Shown here: positions 51,361 to 61,403 of the stretch, one piece after another
Numbering within the stretch: position 1 is the stretch's first letter
How the letters are laid out: the number at the start of each line of letters is the position of its first letter
Source of the DNA: Hoeflea sp. IMCC20628
Lineage (GTDB): Bacteria; Pseudomonadota; Alphaproteobacteria; Rhizobiales; Rhizobiaceae
Assembly: GCF_001011155.1 (NCBI RefSeq)
Contig: NZ_CP011479.1
Span: forward strand, 4,723,662-4,787,661
DNA length: 64,000 nt
Reading direction: 5' to 3'
Program-made: the position numbers and the translations under genes
The notes under the pieces: generated by a model
Seen by the model: the letters and a program-made list of their open reading frames with translations, nothing else
The model's database searches: none
What the model was told of the DNA's origin: nothing

Positions 51361-53262
51361 ATGGCCGGACGCGGCGACAACACTCGACCAAAGCCAAATG
51401 GCACCGTAGACGCTGAGCCGTTCCGCCGGGCGCTGACGGGATGTGTGCGGGCGATTGCCGGCGACCATGAGCTGGAAGTGGTGTTCGGCAATGACAAGCC
51501 GGGGATGTCCGGCGACCGGGTTCGGCTTCCGGACCTGCCCAAACGCCCGACCAGCACTGATTTTGCGGTCACTCGCGGTCTTGGTGATTCGATGGCGCTG
51601 CGCAAAGCCTGTCACGATGATGCGGTTCATAACCGCATGGCGCCGGAAGGTCCGGATGCCCGTGCCGTCTATGATGCCGTCGAGCAGGCTCGGGTGGAGG
51701 CAATTGGTGCACGGCGTATGACCGGCGTTGGCGACAATCTCGCCTCGATGCTCGAAGACAAATACCAGCGGGCCAACTATCAGGGGATTCTGAGCCGCGA
51801 GGATGCGCCGCTTGAGGAAGCCGTTGCGTTGATGGTGCGCGAGAAGCTCACCGGCCGCGCCCCGCCAGCATCCTCTGGTCAGGTGGTCGAGCTCTGGCGC
51901 GACTTCATCGAGGGCAAGGCCGGCAACGTGCTGGACTCGCTTGAGGGCACGGTAGAGGATCAGCAATCCTTCGCCCGCGTGGTCCGGGAAATGTTGTCGG
52001 CCATGGAGATGGCCGAGGATTACGGCGATGACGACAGCGAGCAGGATGATCAGGACGAGGTTTCGGACGAGGATCAGCCGCGCAGCGAGGAAGAGAACGA
52101 CCAGTCCTCTCAGGAGGATGCCGGCTCAGACGCAGCACCTGCGGATGAAAGCGAAACCTCTGACGAGCAGATGGATACCGGCGAGATGGACGGCGCCGAA
52201 GCTGGCGACGATGACACCATCGATGACAGCGACGATGACGCCGACACACCTGGCGAAACCCGCAAGTCGAGCGACCCTTTCGACGATCTGAATGCAAAAA
52301 TCGACTACAGGGTGTTCACCACCGAGTTCGACGAGGAAATAGCCGCCGAGGAACTGTGCGATGAAGCTGAGCTCGAGCGGCTGCGCGCCTTTCTCGACAA
52401 ACAGCTGGCGCATTTGCAGGGCGTGGTCGGACGGCTGGCCAACCGGCTGCAGCGCCGGCTGATGGCGCAGCAGAACCGGGCCTGGGATTTCGATCTCGAG
52501 GAAGGTTATCTCGACAGCGCACGGCTGACCCGGATGATAATTGATCCGATGCAGCCGCTGTCGTTCAAGATGGAGCGCGACACCAGTTTCCGCGACACCG
52601 TGGTGACGTTGCTGATCGACAACTCAGGCTCGATGCGTGGCCGGCCGATCACTGTGGCAGCGACTTGCGCCGACATTCTGGCGCGGACACTCGAGCGCTG
52701 TGGCGTCAAGGTGGAATTGCTGGGCTTTACCACCAAGGCCTGGAAGGGCGGTCAGAGCCGCGAAAAATGGCTGACCGGCGGCAAGCCGGCAACGCCGGGC
52801 CGACTCAATGATCTGCGCCATATCATCTACAAATCCGCTGATGCGCCCTGGCGCAGGGCGCGGCGCAATCTCGGCCTGATGATGCGCGAAGGCCTGCTCA
52901 AGGAAAACATCGACGGCGAAGCGCTGATGTGGGCGCATACGCGGCTGACGCGACGGCCGGAACAGCGCAAGATCCTGATGATGATTTCCGATGGCGCGCC
53001 GGTTGATGATTCAACCCTTTCGGTCAATCCGGGCAATTATCTGGAGCGTCATCTGCGCGCGGTGATCGAAGAGATCGAGACCCGCTCGCCGGTTGAACTG
53101 CTGGCCATCGGCATTGGCCACGATGTCACGCGCTACTACCGCCGTGCCGTGACGATTGTCGATGCCGAGGAACTGGCCGGCGCGATGACCGAACAACTGG
53201 CGAGTTTGTTTGCGGATGAAGGCGGCGATCCCAAATCCCGCGGCGGGCGCAAACGGACGTGA
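51361..53262 (+). CDS. cobT: cobaltochelatase subunit CobT (VWA)
   Basis: Partner of CobS in cobalt chelation. It has 633 residues: an N-terminal domain ([20 protein letters not shown]), a very acidic low-complexity middle (about 220-305, Asp/Glu/Ser), and a C-terminal VWA domain with the metal site [13 protein letters not shown] and [18 protein letters not shown]. The length and layout are those of CobT. Its stop overlaps the next gene's GTG (GTGA). Confidence 0.96.
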   Translation: MAGRGDNTRPKPNGTVDAEPFRRALTGCVRAIAGDHELEVVFGNDKPGMSGDRVRLPDLPKRPTSTDFAVTRGLGDSMALRKACHDDAVHNRMAPEGPDARAVYDAVEQARVEAIGARRMTGVGDNLASMLEDKYQRANYQGILSREDAPLEEAVALMVREKLTGRAPPASSGQVVELWRDFIEGKAGNVLDSLEGTVEDQQSFARVVREMLSAMEMAEDYGDDDSEQDDQDEVSDEDQPRSEEENDQSSQEDAGSDAAPADESETSDEQMDTGEMDGAEAGDDDTIDDSDDDADTPGETRKSSDPFDDLNAKIDYRVFTTEFDEEIAAEELCDEAELERLRAFLDKQLAHLQGVVGRLANRLQRRLMAQQNRAWDFDLEEGYLDSARLTRMIIDPMQPLSFKMERDTSFRDTVVTLLIDNSGSMRGRPITVAATCADILARTLERCGVKVELLGFTTKAWKGGQSREKWLTGGKPATPGRLNDLRHIIYKSADAPWRRARRNLGLMMREGLLKENIDGEALMWAHTRLTRRPEQRKILMMISDGAPVDDSTLSVNPGNYLERHLRAVIEEIETRSPVELLAIGIGHDVTRYYRRAVTIVDAEELAGAMTEQLASLFADEGGDPKSRGGRKRT

Positions 53263-54284
53263 CCCTCGCCTGGAGCATGGCCCGGTTCGGGGTGATCGCG
53301 GGCACTGTTGCCCTGTTGATAGCATCCACAGTGCTGCCGATTCACGCCGATGATGAAACGCTGCAGATCAGATCACGGTTGATCCCCAATTTCAGGGTCG
53401 GGTCCGATCTGACACGATTTGGCGACTTCGAATATGTTGGCGGCATCGAATTGAGTTCATCGAGCCAGTCGCTGGGGGCGATGTCCGCGATCCGGCTGGC
53501 TGACGACAGGAGCCGTTTTCTCGGCGTCATGGATACCGGCTTTTGGTATGCCGGACGATTCGAGCGTGACGCAAACGGCGTGTTGATCGGAGTCACGGAT
53601 TTTTCGGTCTCGCCGATCCTTGGCGCAGACGGTGCCGGGTCCGATGACAAATGGAAGTTTGACGCCGAGGGGCTCGCCCTGCGTGGCGATGAAGCGCTGG
53701 TGAGTTTCGAACGGTTAAGCCGGGTGGATATCTATCCGGCCAAGGCTCCGGCTGGTTCCGGACCACTGGGTTCCCTGCCGCTGCAAATTCCGCTTCAAGA
53801 GTTTCGCAGCAATCGCGGACTGGAGGCGATCACGGTTGCGCCGGAAGCTTCGCCGCTGGCCGGCTCTGTCATCGCCGTGTCCGAGAAAAGTCTCAACGCC
53901 AGCGGTGACATTTATGCGGCGATTCTGAGCGGGCCATCCAAGGGTGTGTTCTTCGTCAAGCGTCATCCGCCCTATGACATCACCGATGGAGATTTTTTGC
54001 CCAATGGCGATCTGCTGCTGCTGGAGCGCCGTTTTTCGATTGCCGAAGGCATCGGTATGCGAATTCGCAGGATTGACGGCAGCCGGTTGGGTGTTGGCAA
54101 TCTGGTTGATGGCCCGGTCATTCTGGAGGCCGATTTCGGCGACCAGATTGATAATATGGAAGGGCTGGATGTGACAACCAATGCCCAGGGCCAGATCTTC
54201 GTCACGTTGGTGTCGGACGACAATCATTCGATCCTGCAGCGGAACCTGGTTCTGGAGTTCCGCTACATGGGTGAGACGAAGTAA
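53259..54284 (+). CDS. esterase-like activity of phytase family protein
   Basis: Exported protein of 341 residues with a signal peptide ([20 protein letters not shown]) and a phytase-like beta-propeller. Propeller-type strands include [61 protein letters not shown] and [17 protein letters not shown]. The biochemical substrate of the family is not established. The GTG at 53259 overlaps the cobT stop; an ATG at 53277 is an alternative start. Likely cotranscribed with cobT. Confidence 0.87.
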   Translation: MTLAWSMARFGVIAGTVALLIASTVLPIHADDETLQIRSRLIPNFRVGSDLTRFGDFEYVGGIELSSSSQSLGAMSAIRLADDRSRFLGVMDTGFWYAGRFERDANGVLIGVTDFSVSPILGADGAGSDDKWKFDAEGLALRGDEALVSFERLSRVDIYPAKAPAGSGPLGSLPLQIPLQEFRSNRGLEAITVAPEASPLAGSVIAVSEKSLNASGDIYAAILSGPSKGVFFVKRHPPYDITDGDFLPNGDLLLLERRFSIAEGIGMRIRRIDGSRLGVGNLVDGPVILEADFGDQIDNMEGLDVTTNAQGQIFVTLVSDDNHSILQRNLVLEFRYMGETK

Positions 54285-54299
54285 GTCGATATATCTGAA

Positions 54300-54926
54300 T
54301 CAGGCGCGTCGCTGCGGGGCCAGAACAGGCATGAGTGCTCCATAGGGCGCGAGCATGGCCAGTCCGACGATCATCTTGACCCCGAGATCACCCAGAGCCC
54401 AAGACAGCCAGCGTGGCGCCTCCACGGCGAACAGGCCAAGCAGCGGCGCAGCTTCGCTGGCGAAGGCGTCGCCGGGGCCGATGATGCCGGCAGCTTGCGA
54501 GAAAGCCAGGCTGAAAAAGATGACTGTGTCGAGGCTGGAGCCGATGACGGTGGAGACCAGCGGAGGCAACCACCAGACCCGGTTGCGCAACCGGTCGAAG
54601 ATCGACACGTCGAGAAGCTGGGCTATCAGGAATGCGGAGCCGGATGCCACTGCAATACGCGGCGTGGCGAGCCAGACCGACAGGGCGACGGCGATGATGA
54701 AGCCGGAAAACACCACGATGCGTGCTGTCTGTGGGCCAAACCGGCGGTTTGCCAGGTCGGTCACCAGAAAGGCAATCGGATAGGTGAAGGCGCCCCAGGT
54801 CAGCAGGTCGGCCAGATTGAGCCCGCCGAGCGTGAAATCAACCGGGAACTGAACCAGGAAGTTTGACGCGACGACGACAGCGCCCATGATCGCCATGAAC
54901 GGTATTATGGAAGAGAGCATACGCAT
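54300..54926 (-). CDS. queuosine precursor transporter, VUT/YhhQ family
   Basis: Inner-membrane protein of 208 residues with about six helices, belonging to the VUT (DUF165, YhhQ) family that imports queuosine precursors. Characteristic stretches are VVVASNFLVQFPVDFTLGGL, LTWGAFTYPIAFLVTDLANR and SGSAFLIAQLLDVSIFDRLR followed by SSLDTVIFFSLAFSQ. Start is the ATG at 54926 with AGGAT upstream; a GTG at 54950 adds eight residues. It is downstream of rpmB on the same strand, separated by a hairpin. Confidence 0.9.
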   Translation of the reverse strand: MRMLSSIIPFMAIMGAVVVASNFLVQFPVDFTLGGLNLADLLTWGAFTYPIAFLVTDLANRRFGPQTARIVVFSGFIIAVALSVWLATPRIAVASGSAFLIAQLLDVSIFDRLRNRVWWLPPLVSTVIGSSLDTVIFFSLAFSQAAGIIGPGDAFASEAAPLLGLFAVEAPRWLSWALGDLGVKMIVGLAMLAPYGALMPVLAPQRRA

Positions 54927-54967
54927 TTTTTTATCCTGGGTTGATGCCACCAGTGGAAAACGACGAA

Positions 54968-54986
54968 GGCGGGCTCAAGGCCCGCC
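54968..54986 (-). terminator. hairpin after rpmB
   Basis: GGCGGGC (54968-54974) pairs with GCCCGCC (54980-54986) around TCAAG. On the minus strand it is followed by TTCGTCGTTTTCC. It lies about 30 bases after the rpmB stop and should end that transcript. Confidence 0.75.
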
Positions 54987-55014
54987 ATCATATCCGAGAC
55001 GCTTTCAGCCTTGA

Positions 55015-55311
55015 TTAGGCCGCAGCTTTTTCTTCGATCTTCTTGGCGATCTGACGCTTGAGCAGACGTGCGCGCATCGACAGTTCAGCATCCTTGGCCT
55101 TGACCAGGAATGCGTCGAGGCCGCCACGATGTTCAACCGTGCGCAGAGCGTATGCAGTAATGCGCAAGCGGTAACGCTGGCCGAGAGCATCGGAAATCAG
55201 CGTGACATTGCACAGGTTCGGCAGAAACCGGCGACGGGTCCGGTTGTTGGCGTGGCTGACATTGTTTCCGGACTGTACAGCCCGGCCGGTCAATTCACAG
55301 CTGCGTGACAT
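55015..55311 (-). CDS. rpmB: 50S ribosomal protein L28
   Basis: Structural protein of the large ribosomal subunit, 98 residues. [20 protein letters not shown] at the start with the conserved [14 protein letters not shown] and [19 protein letters not shown] are diagnostic for L28 of alphaproteobacteria, with the extended C-terminus ([20 protein letters not shown]) typical of that class. It has no zinc-ribbon cysteines. It is monocistronic or followed by the VUT gene. Confidence 0.97.
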   Translation of the reverse strand: MSRSCELTGRAVQSGNNVSHANNRTRRRFLPNLCNVTLISDALGQRYRLRITAYALRTVEHRGGLDAFLVKAKDAELSMRARLLKRQIAKKIEEKAAA

Positions 55312-55645
55312 TTTGCACCTATTATCTCTTCGCCAGCGGACGGGCCGAGCCGGATTAGAGGCTCACCCAAAGGACCGCAGGCCTTTATCGGAAGTCGCGT
55401 GTCTATAATCAGACCAGCGGGCCGCGTCAAGCCGGGAAGCCGGTGAAACGGGGTAATGTGTGGTCCAAGAGCCATCATAACTGATTTTTGTCGCCCCAGG
55501 CATGGAAATGTCGCAATCTCCGACAAGCTAGACTCAGGTTGCGCCCCGATGTGGGCGAGAGACTGAGCTGGCGAGGCAGGTCTCTGAGTCCGGATCGAAA
55601 CGGGGTGAGCGATGGTATCACGTGAACGGTATTGGAGAGTTTCGC
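55312..55645. other. 334-base divergent promoter region
   Basis: No gene. It separates rpmB (minus) from the DUF3108 gene (plus) and must contain both promoters; the AGGAG-like site for rpmB and GGAGAG at about 55634 for DUF3108 are at its edges. I cannot assign -35 and -10 boxes with confidence. Confidence 0.5.
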
Positions 55646-56431
55646 ATGGGTAACGTCTGTTCCGCGTTTTCAGCCTTTTTCGGGGCGGTACTGTTGGTTT
55701 CGGGTTGGCAGACTCATGTCGCCGCGGAGCCGATCAAGGTCCATGCCGATTACTCCGTCACGCTCATCGGGTTCCCGGTGGCCTATGCGAGCTTTGTTAC
55801 GGAAATCGATGGAGGGTCCTACAAAATCAGCGGAGTCATGCGGACGTCCGCGCTTTCCGACATCATTTCAAAATCTCGTGGTGAAGCCAGCGTGTCGGGT
55901 AAGCTGTCAAAGGAAAGATTGCTGGCATCGAGCTTCATGGTTGCCTACTCAAGCGGCAAACATGCGCACCGGACCGAGATTGAATTCAGCAACGGCAATG
56001 TGAAGTCCACGACCAATATTCCGAAGAGCAAGAAACCGACATCAGATTGGGTGCCCTTGTCAGCTGCGGACTTGCGTGCGGTACTCGATCCACTCTCCGG
56101 CATGGTTCTTCCTGCCGGCTCGAAGGTCTGTCCGCGAAGTCTGCCTATCTTTGACGGGCAATCCCGCGTGACGCTGCATCTGACGCCGAAAGGTGTGAGA
56201 CCTTACCGGACCAAGGGGTTTGCCGGTGATGCGATGGTCTGCGGGATACGGTTCGAGCCCAAATCCGGATACCGGACAGGATCTTCCGGAATTCGGTATC
56301 TGCGCGAGCTCAAGACCATGGAAGTCTGGTTTGCCAAGCATGAGCTTGGCGGTTTTTATGCGCCGGTCTACGCCAAGGTTCCGACAAAGATCGGTCAGGT
56401 CATCGTTGCGGCAACCCGGTTTGGCGGCTAA
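55646..56431 (+). CDS. DUF3108 domain protein, exported
   Basis: A 261-residue secreted protein with signal peptide (FSAFFGAVLLVSGWQTHVAA) and a DUF3108 fold, a domain of unknown function in proteobacterial periplasmic proteins. Typical: HADYSVTLIGFPVAYASFVT, YKISGVMRTSALSDIISKSR, ASSFMVAYSSGKHAHRTEIE and the later DLRAVLDPLSGMVLPAG and MEVWFAKHELGGFYAPVYAK. The ATG at 55646 has GGAGAG before it; a GTG at 55622 is possible. Confidence 0.88.
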   Translation: MGNVCSAFSAFFGAVLLVSGWQTHVAAEPIKVHADYSVTLIGFPVAYASFVTEIDGGSYKISGVMRTSALSDIISKSRGEASVSGKLSKERLLASSFMVAYSSGKHAHRTEIEFSNGNVKSTTNIPKSKKPTSDWVPLSAADLRAVLDPLSGMVLPAGSKVCPRSLPIFDGQSRVTLHLTPKGVRPYRTKGFAGDAMVCGIRFEPKSGYRTGSSGIRYLRELKTMEVWFAKHELGGFYAPVYAKVPTKIGQVIVAATRFGG

Positions 56432-56475
56432 AGCGCTTTCATTGAAGAAATTTTGACACGGCCTGCCGGGCGATT

Positions 56476-57378
56476 GTGAAGCGGCAGGCAGGGGGCCGGA
56501 CATTGCGAAACATCCCAACGCTCATCGGCTTTTCAGCCGTGGTGATGTGGTCGGCGCTGGCGGTCCTGACCGCTGCCTCGGGCACAATGCCGCCGTTTCA
56601 GCTCTCCGCAATCTGTTTTCTGATCGGATCGTTAATCGGCCTGGCGGCCATGATCCGCAAACCGGCCCGGTTCAAGGCATTCCGGCAGCCCGTCAAGGTC
56701 TGGGCGCTCGGGTTGTTTGGCCTGTTTGGCTACCATTTCCTGTATTTCACCGCATTGAGAAACGCGCCTGCCGTGGAAGCCGGGTTGATTGCCTATATGT
56801 GGCCTTTGCTGATTGTCGTCGGTTCGGCCCTGCTGCCGGGCGAGCGGCTGGGCTGGCATCACGTGGTCGGCGCGTTGATGGGACTGGCGGGAACCGCGCT
56901 GATCCTGATGCGCGGGGCACAAGGCGAATTTGGCGGCGGCAGTCTGCTCGGCTACGGGGCGGCTGCCTTGTGCGCGCTGACATGGTCGGCCTATTCGCTG
57001 ATTTCTCGGCGCTTCGGCGCGATCTCGACGGATGTCATCGTCGGCTTCTGCATGATCTCGGCAGTGCTTTCGGCCCTGTGTCACCTGCTTCTGGAAACAA
57101 CCATCTGGCCTGACACTTCTGGTCAGTGGGTTGCGGTGCTCGGCCTTGGCCTCGGACCGGTCGGGCTTGCCTTCTATGCATGGGACTACGGGGTCAAGAA
57201 AGGCGACATTCAGGTGTTGGGTGTGGCGAGCTACGCAGCACCCTTGCTGTCGACGCTGATCCTGATCCTGTTTGGCCATGGCCAGGCGAGTGTCAGCATC
57301 CTGGTTGCCTGCCTGTTGATCACCGGCGGCGCGTTTCTTGCGGCCAAGGATTTTTTACGGGGGAAAGCAAAACCATGA
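56476..57378 (+). CDS. EamA/DMT-family transporter
   Basis: Inner-membrane transporter of the drug/metabolite superfamily with two EamA repeats and about ten helices in up to 300 residues. Helices include IGFSAVVMWSALAVLTAASG, VWALGLFGLFGYHFLYFTAL, EAGLIAYMWPLLIVVGSALL and GVASYAAPLLSTLILILFGH; the second-repeat SYAAPLLSTL segment is typical of amino-acid or metabolite exporters such as YedA/RhtA types. The substrate is unknown. Start could be GTG 56476 or TTG 56503, the latter having AGGGGG upstream. It overlaps the lysoplasmalogenase-like gene by four bases. Confidence 0.88.
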   Translation: MKRQAGGRTLRNIPTLIGFSAVVMWSALAVLTAASGTMPPFQLSAICFLIGSLIGLAAMIRKPARFKAFRQPVKVWALGLFGLFGYHFLYFTALRNAPAVEAGLIAYMWPLLIVVGSALLPGERLGWHHVVGALMGLAGTALILMRGAQGEFGGGSLLGYGAAALCALTWSAYSLISRRFGAISTDVIVGFCMISAVLSALCHLLLETTIWPDTSGQWVAVLGLGLGPVGLAFYAWDYGVKKGDIQVLGVASYAAPLLSTLILILFGHGQASVSILVACLLITGGAFLAAKDFLRGKAKP

Positions 57379-58022
57379 TCGAATTTTTTCAAGCTCTTGA
57401 ACCACTCGAGATTGGCCTGATCGTCACATCCGCACTCGGTTTTGCTGTTTACCTGGCCATGCTGCATCGCCCGACGTCGCTGATGCGGACTGTAGCCAAA
57501 ACCTTGGCTGTTGCAGCGCTGGCGGGCCTGACGCTGGCGATGGGCGGGCCGAAGCTGCTGGCGCTGGCACTGATCCTGTCGGCGCTTGGCGATGCGTTTC
57601 TGGCCCATGACGGCGATGTGGCGTTTCTCGGCGGGCTTGGCAGTTTCCTCGCCGCCCACATTGCCTATGCGGTGCTGTTTCTCTCGTCAGGTCCCGGGCT
57701 TGCAGCCGCGCCGCTTGCCGGATTGCTTGCGGTGGCTGTTTTCGCGTTGGTTATGGGGTTTGTGATGGTGCGCAAGGCCGGGCCGCTGGCGCTGCCGGTG
57801 GCGGCCTATGTGCTGGCGATCGCCGTCATGGGGCTTGGCGGGGTCACGCTGGGTGGTCTGGTGCTGGCCGGGGTGGTGCTGTTCATGGCGTCCGACGCCA
57901 TTCTGGGATCGGAGAAATTTCTCATGCCCGAGGCCAGCCGTTTGCGGCGCCTGACCAGCCCGGCTGTGTGGATATTGTATTACGCCGGTCAGGCCTTGAT
58001 CACCCTTGGCCTTCTGGCCTGA
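57375..58022 (+). CDS. YhhN/TMEM86 family membrane protein (lysoplasmalogenase-like)
   Basis: Multi-pass membrane protein of 215 residues with about eight hydrophobic helices. Family features: MLHRPTSLMRTVAKTLAVAA, LALALILSALGDAFLAHDGD and VVLFMASDAILGSEKFLMPE with acidic residues in the membrane, as in TMEM86 enzymes that hydrolyse lysoplasmalogens. Whether this bacterial member has that activity is unknown. The ATGA overlap with the EamA gene suggests cotranscription; its 3' end overlaps the convergent cupin gene by 23 bases. Confidence 0.87.
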   Translation: MIEFFQALEPLEIGLIVTSALGFAVYLAMLHRPTSLMRTVAKTLAVAALAGLTLAMGGPKLLALALILSALGDAFLAHDGDVAFLGGLGSFLAAHIAYAVLFLSSGPGLAAAPLAGLLAVAVFALVMGFVMVRKAGPLALPVAAYVLAIAVMGLGGVTLGGLVLAGVVLFMASDAILGSEKFLMPEASRLRRLTSPAVWILYYAGQALITLGLLA

Positions 58023-58470
58023 CCGGCGCACCTTTAAATGGTGACGGGCGCCAGTCGGGTGGGGCCATTTCGAAACTGGAAAATTCAAATCCCGGCGCAA
58101 CCGTGCAACCGACCAGCGTCCACGCCCCGAGCGAGGCGGCGGTTTGCCAGCAGTTTGCCGGCACGACGATCTGCGGTCGCTCGCCGGAGGCGAGGTTCAT
58201 GCCCAAACGATGGGATTCGGCATTGCAGCCATCGGCTGACAGGGTCAGTGCCAACGGCCCGCCGCCATGCCAATGCCAGATCTCGACAGCGTCGGTGACG
58301 CGATGCCAATGCGAGCAGTCGCCGCCTTCCAGCAGGTAATAGATCGCTGTCGAATGGCCACGCTCGCCGCCATCGGTGTCGCGGAAGGTTTCCCGGTACC
58401 AGCCGCCTTCAGGATGTTCCCGCATGTCGAGAAGGGCGATGATTTCGCGGGCGGACATCTGCGTGTTCAT
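58000..58470 (-). CDS. cupin protein, DUF985 family
   Basis: Small single-domain cupin of 156 residues. MREHPEGGWYRETFRD, then TAIYYLLEGGDCSHWHRVTD, AVEIWHWHGGGPLALTLSAD and a VPANCWQTAASLGAWTLVGC segment form the DUF985 barrel; several His residues could bind metal. The family may act on sugars or be structural; no activity is established here. It is just downstream of gloB on the same strand (2 bases), and its end overlaps the convergent YhhN gene. Confidence 0.88.
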   Translation of the reverse strand: MNTQMSAREIIALLDMREHPEGGWYRETFRDTDGGERGHSTAIYYLLEGGDCSHWHRVTDAVEIWHWHGGGPLALTLSADGCNAESHRLGMNLASGERPQIVVPANCWQTAASLGAWTLVGCTVAPGFEFSSFEMAPPDWRPSPFKGAPVRPEGQG

Positions 58471-58472
58471 GA

Positions 58473-59243
58473 TCAGAAATGATCCTTGCGGTGGCGCAGT
58501 TCGGCAAAGACCTCGACATCGCTGGCGGCCTCCATGCCGATATGCTGGCGGATTGACGGATCGCCGCAGCGCATGAAGGGGTTCGTGCGCTTTTCAAACC
58601 CGATTGTGGTCGGCAAGGTCGGCAGTCCCTTGGCGCGTAAGTCGTTGATGTCTTCCATGCGTTTGCCGAGTTCATCGTTTTCCGGATCGACAGTGACAGC
58701 GAAGCGGGCATTCGACTGGGTGTATTCATGACCGCAATAGACCCGTGTCTCATCGGGAAACGCGCCAAGACGGGCAAGCGAGCCGAACATGTCTTCCGGT
58801 GAGCCCTCGAACAACCGACCGCAACCGAGCGCGAACAGCGTGTCCCCGGCAAACAACAGACCTTCGTCTGCGATGTAAAAACAGATGTGCCCTGCCGTAT
58901 GACCCGGTGTGGTGATGACCTTCACCACCCGACCGGCAAACTTGAACGTATCGCCATCGCCGACCGTCTGGGTCAGGCCCGAGATCTTGCCGGCCTCGGC
59001 TGCCGGGCCGATGACCTTGGGCGAATAGGCCTCGGCCAGGGCGGCAATGCCTTCGACATGATCGGGGTGATGGTGGGTGATCAGCAGGTCAGTGAGGCGC
59101 CAGTTGCGCTGTCTGAGTTCATTGGTGATGACGGTTCCGTCAGGCGCGTCGATGCTGGCGGTTTCACCGGTCAGCGGGTCGTGCAGAATGACACCGAAAT
59201 TGTCCTGCCTGCAGGTGAATTGTTCGATCATGAGACTTGTCAT
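58473..59243 (-). CDS. gloB: hydroxyacylglutathione hydrolase (glyoxalase II)
   Basis: Metallo-beta-lactamase-fold enzyme that hydrolyses S-D-lactoylglutathione, completing methylglyoxal detoxification. It has 256 residues. Metal site THHHPDH (about 56-62), the second metal His in TTPGHTAGHICFYI, bridging Asp in FAGDTLFALGCGRLFEG, YCGHEYTQSNARFAV with the third His and substrate Lys region, and the HAGH domain C-terminus. DUF985 follows on the same strand; the methyltransferase is divergent. Confidence 0.95.
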   Translation of the reverse strand: MTSLMIEQFTCRQDNFGVILHDPLTGETASIDAPDGTVITNELRQRNWRLTDLLITHHHPDHVEGIAALAEAYSPKVIGPAAEAGKISGLTQTVGDGDTFKFAGRVVKVITTPGHTAGHICFYIADEGLLFAGDTLFALGCGRLFEGSPEDMFGSLARLGAFPDETRVYCGHEYTQSNARFAVTVDPENDELGKRMEDINDLRAKGLPTLPTTIGFEKRTNPFMRCGDPSIRQHIGMEAASDVEVFAELRHRKDHF

Positions 59244-59464
59244 CAGGTTCTCTCCCGGAGGCTTTGAATCAGTTGGCCGAGCATAGCTTGAGGCGTTCGC
59301 TCCGTCACCTCGTTACCAACCACCATGCCAAAACCGCATTCTGCTAGCGCCACCGCTCAAGCTTTTCACCAATCGGACAGAAATATGGTTTTTGCTGCTG
59401 TTTGGTCATTGTTGCAGGTGTAAGCTTGTCTGCGAAATACGTTGAAGCAGTCAGGTCCTTTGTC

Positions 59465-60220
59465 ATGCATGCCGATATCGTCGATTTGAGACAGTTCTAT
59501 CATTCCCGGCTCGGCATGCTCGCCGAACAGTCCGTGGCCATGGCGCTGTCTTCGATATGGGACACGCTGCCCGGCGAAAGATTAATGGGGCTTGGTTATG
59601 CGGTGCCCTATCTCGACAGGTTTAGTCCCGATGCCGAACGGACCTTCGCCTTCATGCCTGCGGGCCAGGGCGCGGTGAACTGGCCGGTTGGCGGGCCATC
59701 GGCCACGGCTCTGGTGTTTGACGAAGAGCTGCCTTTGCCCGACGCCTCGCTGGACCGCATCCTGATGGTGCATTCGCTGGAATTTGCCGAGAACCCGCGG
59801 GAGACGCTGAAGGAACTCTGGCGGGTACTTGCGCCCGGCGGCCGGCTGGTGATCGTCACGCCAAACCGCCGCGGTGTATGGGCACGGTTCGAGCACACAC
59901 CATTTGGCGCAGGCCGGCCCTATTCTCGCGGACAATTGATAACGATCTTGCGCGAAAGCAATTTCACACCCGGCGCCTTTGCCGAGGGTTTGCTGTTCCC
60001 GCCCTCCGAACGTGCGATGATCCTTCGGCTGCGTGGCATTTTTGAACGGCTTGGCCGCAGAATGTGGCCGGTGTTTGCAGGCGTCATCATTGTCGAGGCG
60101 CAGAAACGCCTTTACCAAGGACTGCCGGTGGCGGCGCGGGCGTCGCGGCGGGTGTTTGTACCGGTGCTGTCAGCGCAAACCTCCCGCGCGGCTCACCGCC
60201 GGGCCAAATCACCCAACTGA
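59465..60220 (+). CDS. class I SAM-dependent methyltransferase
   Basis: Soluble methyltransferase of 251 residues with unknown substrate. It starts MHADIVDLRQFYHSRLGMLA and shows a degenerate SAM site (LMGLGYAVPYLDRF), then post-motif LPLPDASLDRILMVHSLEFA and PRETLKELWRVLAPGGRLVI with the typical strand 5, LVIVTPNRRGVWARFEHTPF. The same N-terminal pattern is usual in alphaproteobacterial homologues next to gloB. The ATG at 59465 is chosen over a longer frame from 59402. HisC follows on the same strand. Confidence 0.85.
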   Translation: MHADIVDLRQFYHSRLGMLAEQSVAMALSSIWDTLPGERLMGLGYAVPYLDRFSPDAERTFAFMPAGQGAVNWPVGGPSATALVFDEELPLPDASLDRILMVHSLEFAENPRETLKELWRVLAPGGRLVIVTPNRRGVWARFEHTPFGAGRPYSRGQLITILRESNFTPGAFAEGLLFPPSERAMILRLRGIFERLGRRMWPVFAGVIIVEAQKRLYQGLPVAARASRRVFVPVLSAQTSRAAHRRAKSPN

Positions 60221-60301
60221 TCACAACTCTCGACAAGACCGTTGTGAGCGGTTATTTCCGCCTGACCACGCTTGGTTTTTCGTTTGCAAGGAAGCTTCAT
60301 C

Positions 60302-61399
60302 ATGAGCAGCTCAGAACGTCCCGCCCCGAAACCGGGCGTCATGGAAATCGCGGCCTATGTGCCGGGGCGTGAAACCGCGCATGGCGTGACCAAGGTCCAC
60401 AAGTTGTCCTCCAATGAATCGCCGCTGGGGCCGAGCCCCATGGTCACGGAAGCGTTCGCCGCGCGCAATGTCGATCTGGCGACCTATCCTGATGGGTCGG
60501 CGCACGTGCTCCGCGACGCGATTGCCCGGGCCTATGGGCTTAATCCCGGCAGTATCCTGTGTGGCAACGGCTCGGACGAACTGCTCGGACTGTTGTGCCA
60601 GACCTATCTCGCTCCGGGTGATGAGGGCGTGTTCACCGAGCATGGATTTCTGGTCTACAAGATCCAGATCATGGCAGCAGGCGCCACGCCTGTATCGGTT
60701 GCCGACGATGGCATGACTGCCGATGTTGATGCGATCCTCGCCGCGGTCACCGGGAAGACCAAGATCGTCTTTCTTGCCAATCCCAACAATCCGACCGGCA
60801 CTTATATTCCGGTCGATGAGGTTCGGCGGTTGCACGCAGGACTGCCAAGCCATGTCATCCTGGTTCTGGACGCAGCCTATGCGGAATATGTCCGCCGCAA
60901 TGACTATGAGGCGGGTATCGAGCTGGTTTCGGCCAATACCAATGTGGTGATGACCCGGACGTTCTCGAAAATCCACGGGCTTGCCGGGCTTCGGATTGGC
61001 TGGATGTATGCGCATGAAGCGATTGTTGATGCCTGCAACCGGGTGCGCGGACCGTTCAACGTCAATGCGCTTGCGATCATTGCCGGCGCCGCGGCGATCG
61101 GCGACCGGGCCCATGTCGAACGTGCCGTTGAGCACAATGAAGCTTGGCTGGACCGTGTCAGCGAGGCGTTGGTGGGCCTGGGCCTGACAGTCACGCCGTC
61201 GGTGGGCAATTTCGTGTTGATGCATTTTCCAAAAACCGCGGGCAAGACGGCTGCAGAGGCCGATGAATTTCTTTCCTCACGCGGCTATGTGCTGCGCCGG
61301 GTGTCAGGGTACGGCCTGCCGGATGCGCTTCGGATGACAATCGGCAGTGAAGAAGCCAATCTCGGCGTGATAGACGCGCTGAAGGAGTTCATGGCCTGA
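60302..61399 (+). CDS. hisC: histidinol-phosphate aminotransferase
   Basis: PLP enzyme of histidine synthesis; members next to tyrC often also act on aromatic keto acids such as prephenate. It has 365 residues. [18 protein letters not shown] at the N-terminus, [26 protein letters not shown] (Asn region), [16 protein letters not shown] and the PLP lysine in [20 protein letters not shown] are diagnostic. The ATG at 60302 follows AAGGAAG. It is 4 bases from tyrC, so the two are one operon for aromatic or histidine synthesis. Confidence 0.94.
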   Translation: MSSSERPAPKPGVMEIAAYVPGRETAHGVTKVHKLSSNESPLGPSPMVTEAFAARNVDLATYPDGSAHVLRDAIARAYGLNPGSILCGNGSDELLGLLCQTYLAPGDEGVFTEHGFLVYKIQIMAAGATPVSVADDGMTADVDAILAAVTGKTKIVFLANPNNPTGTYIPVDEVRRLHAGLPSHVILVLDAAYAEYVRRNDYEAGIELVSANTNVVMTRTFSKIHGLAGLRIGWMYAHEAIVDACNRVRGPFNVNALAIIAGAAAIGDRAHVERAVEHNEAWLDRVSEALVGLGLTVTPSVGNFVLMHFPKTAGKTAAEADEFLSSRGYVLRRVSGYGLPDALRMTIGSEEANLGVIDALKEFMA

Positions 61400-61403
61400 C
61401 ATC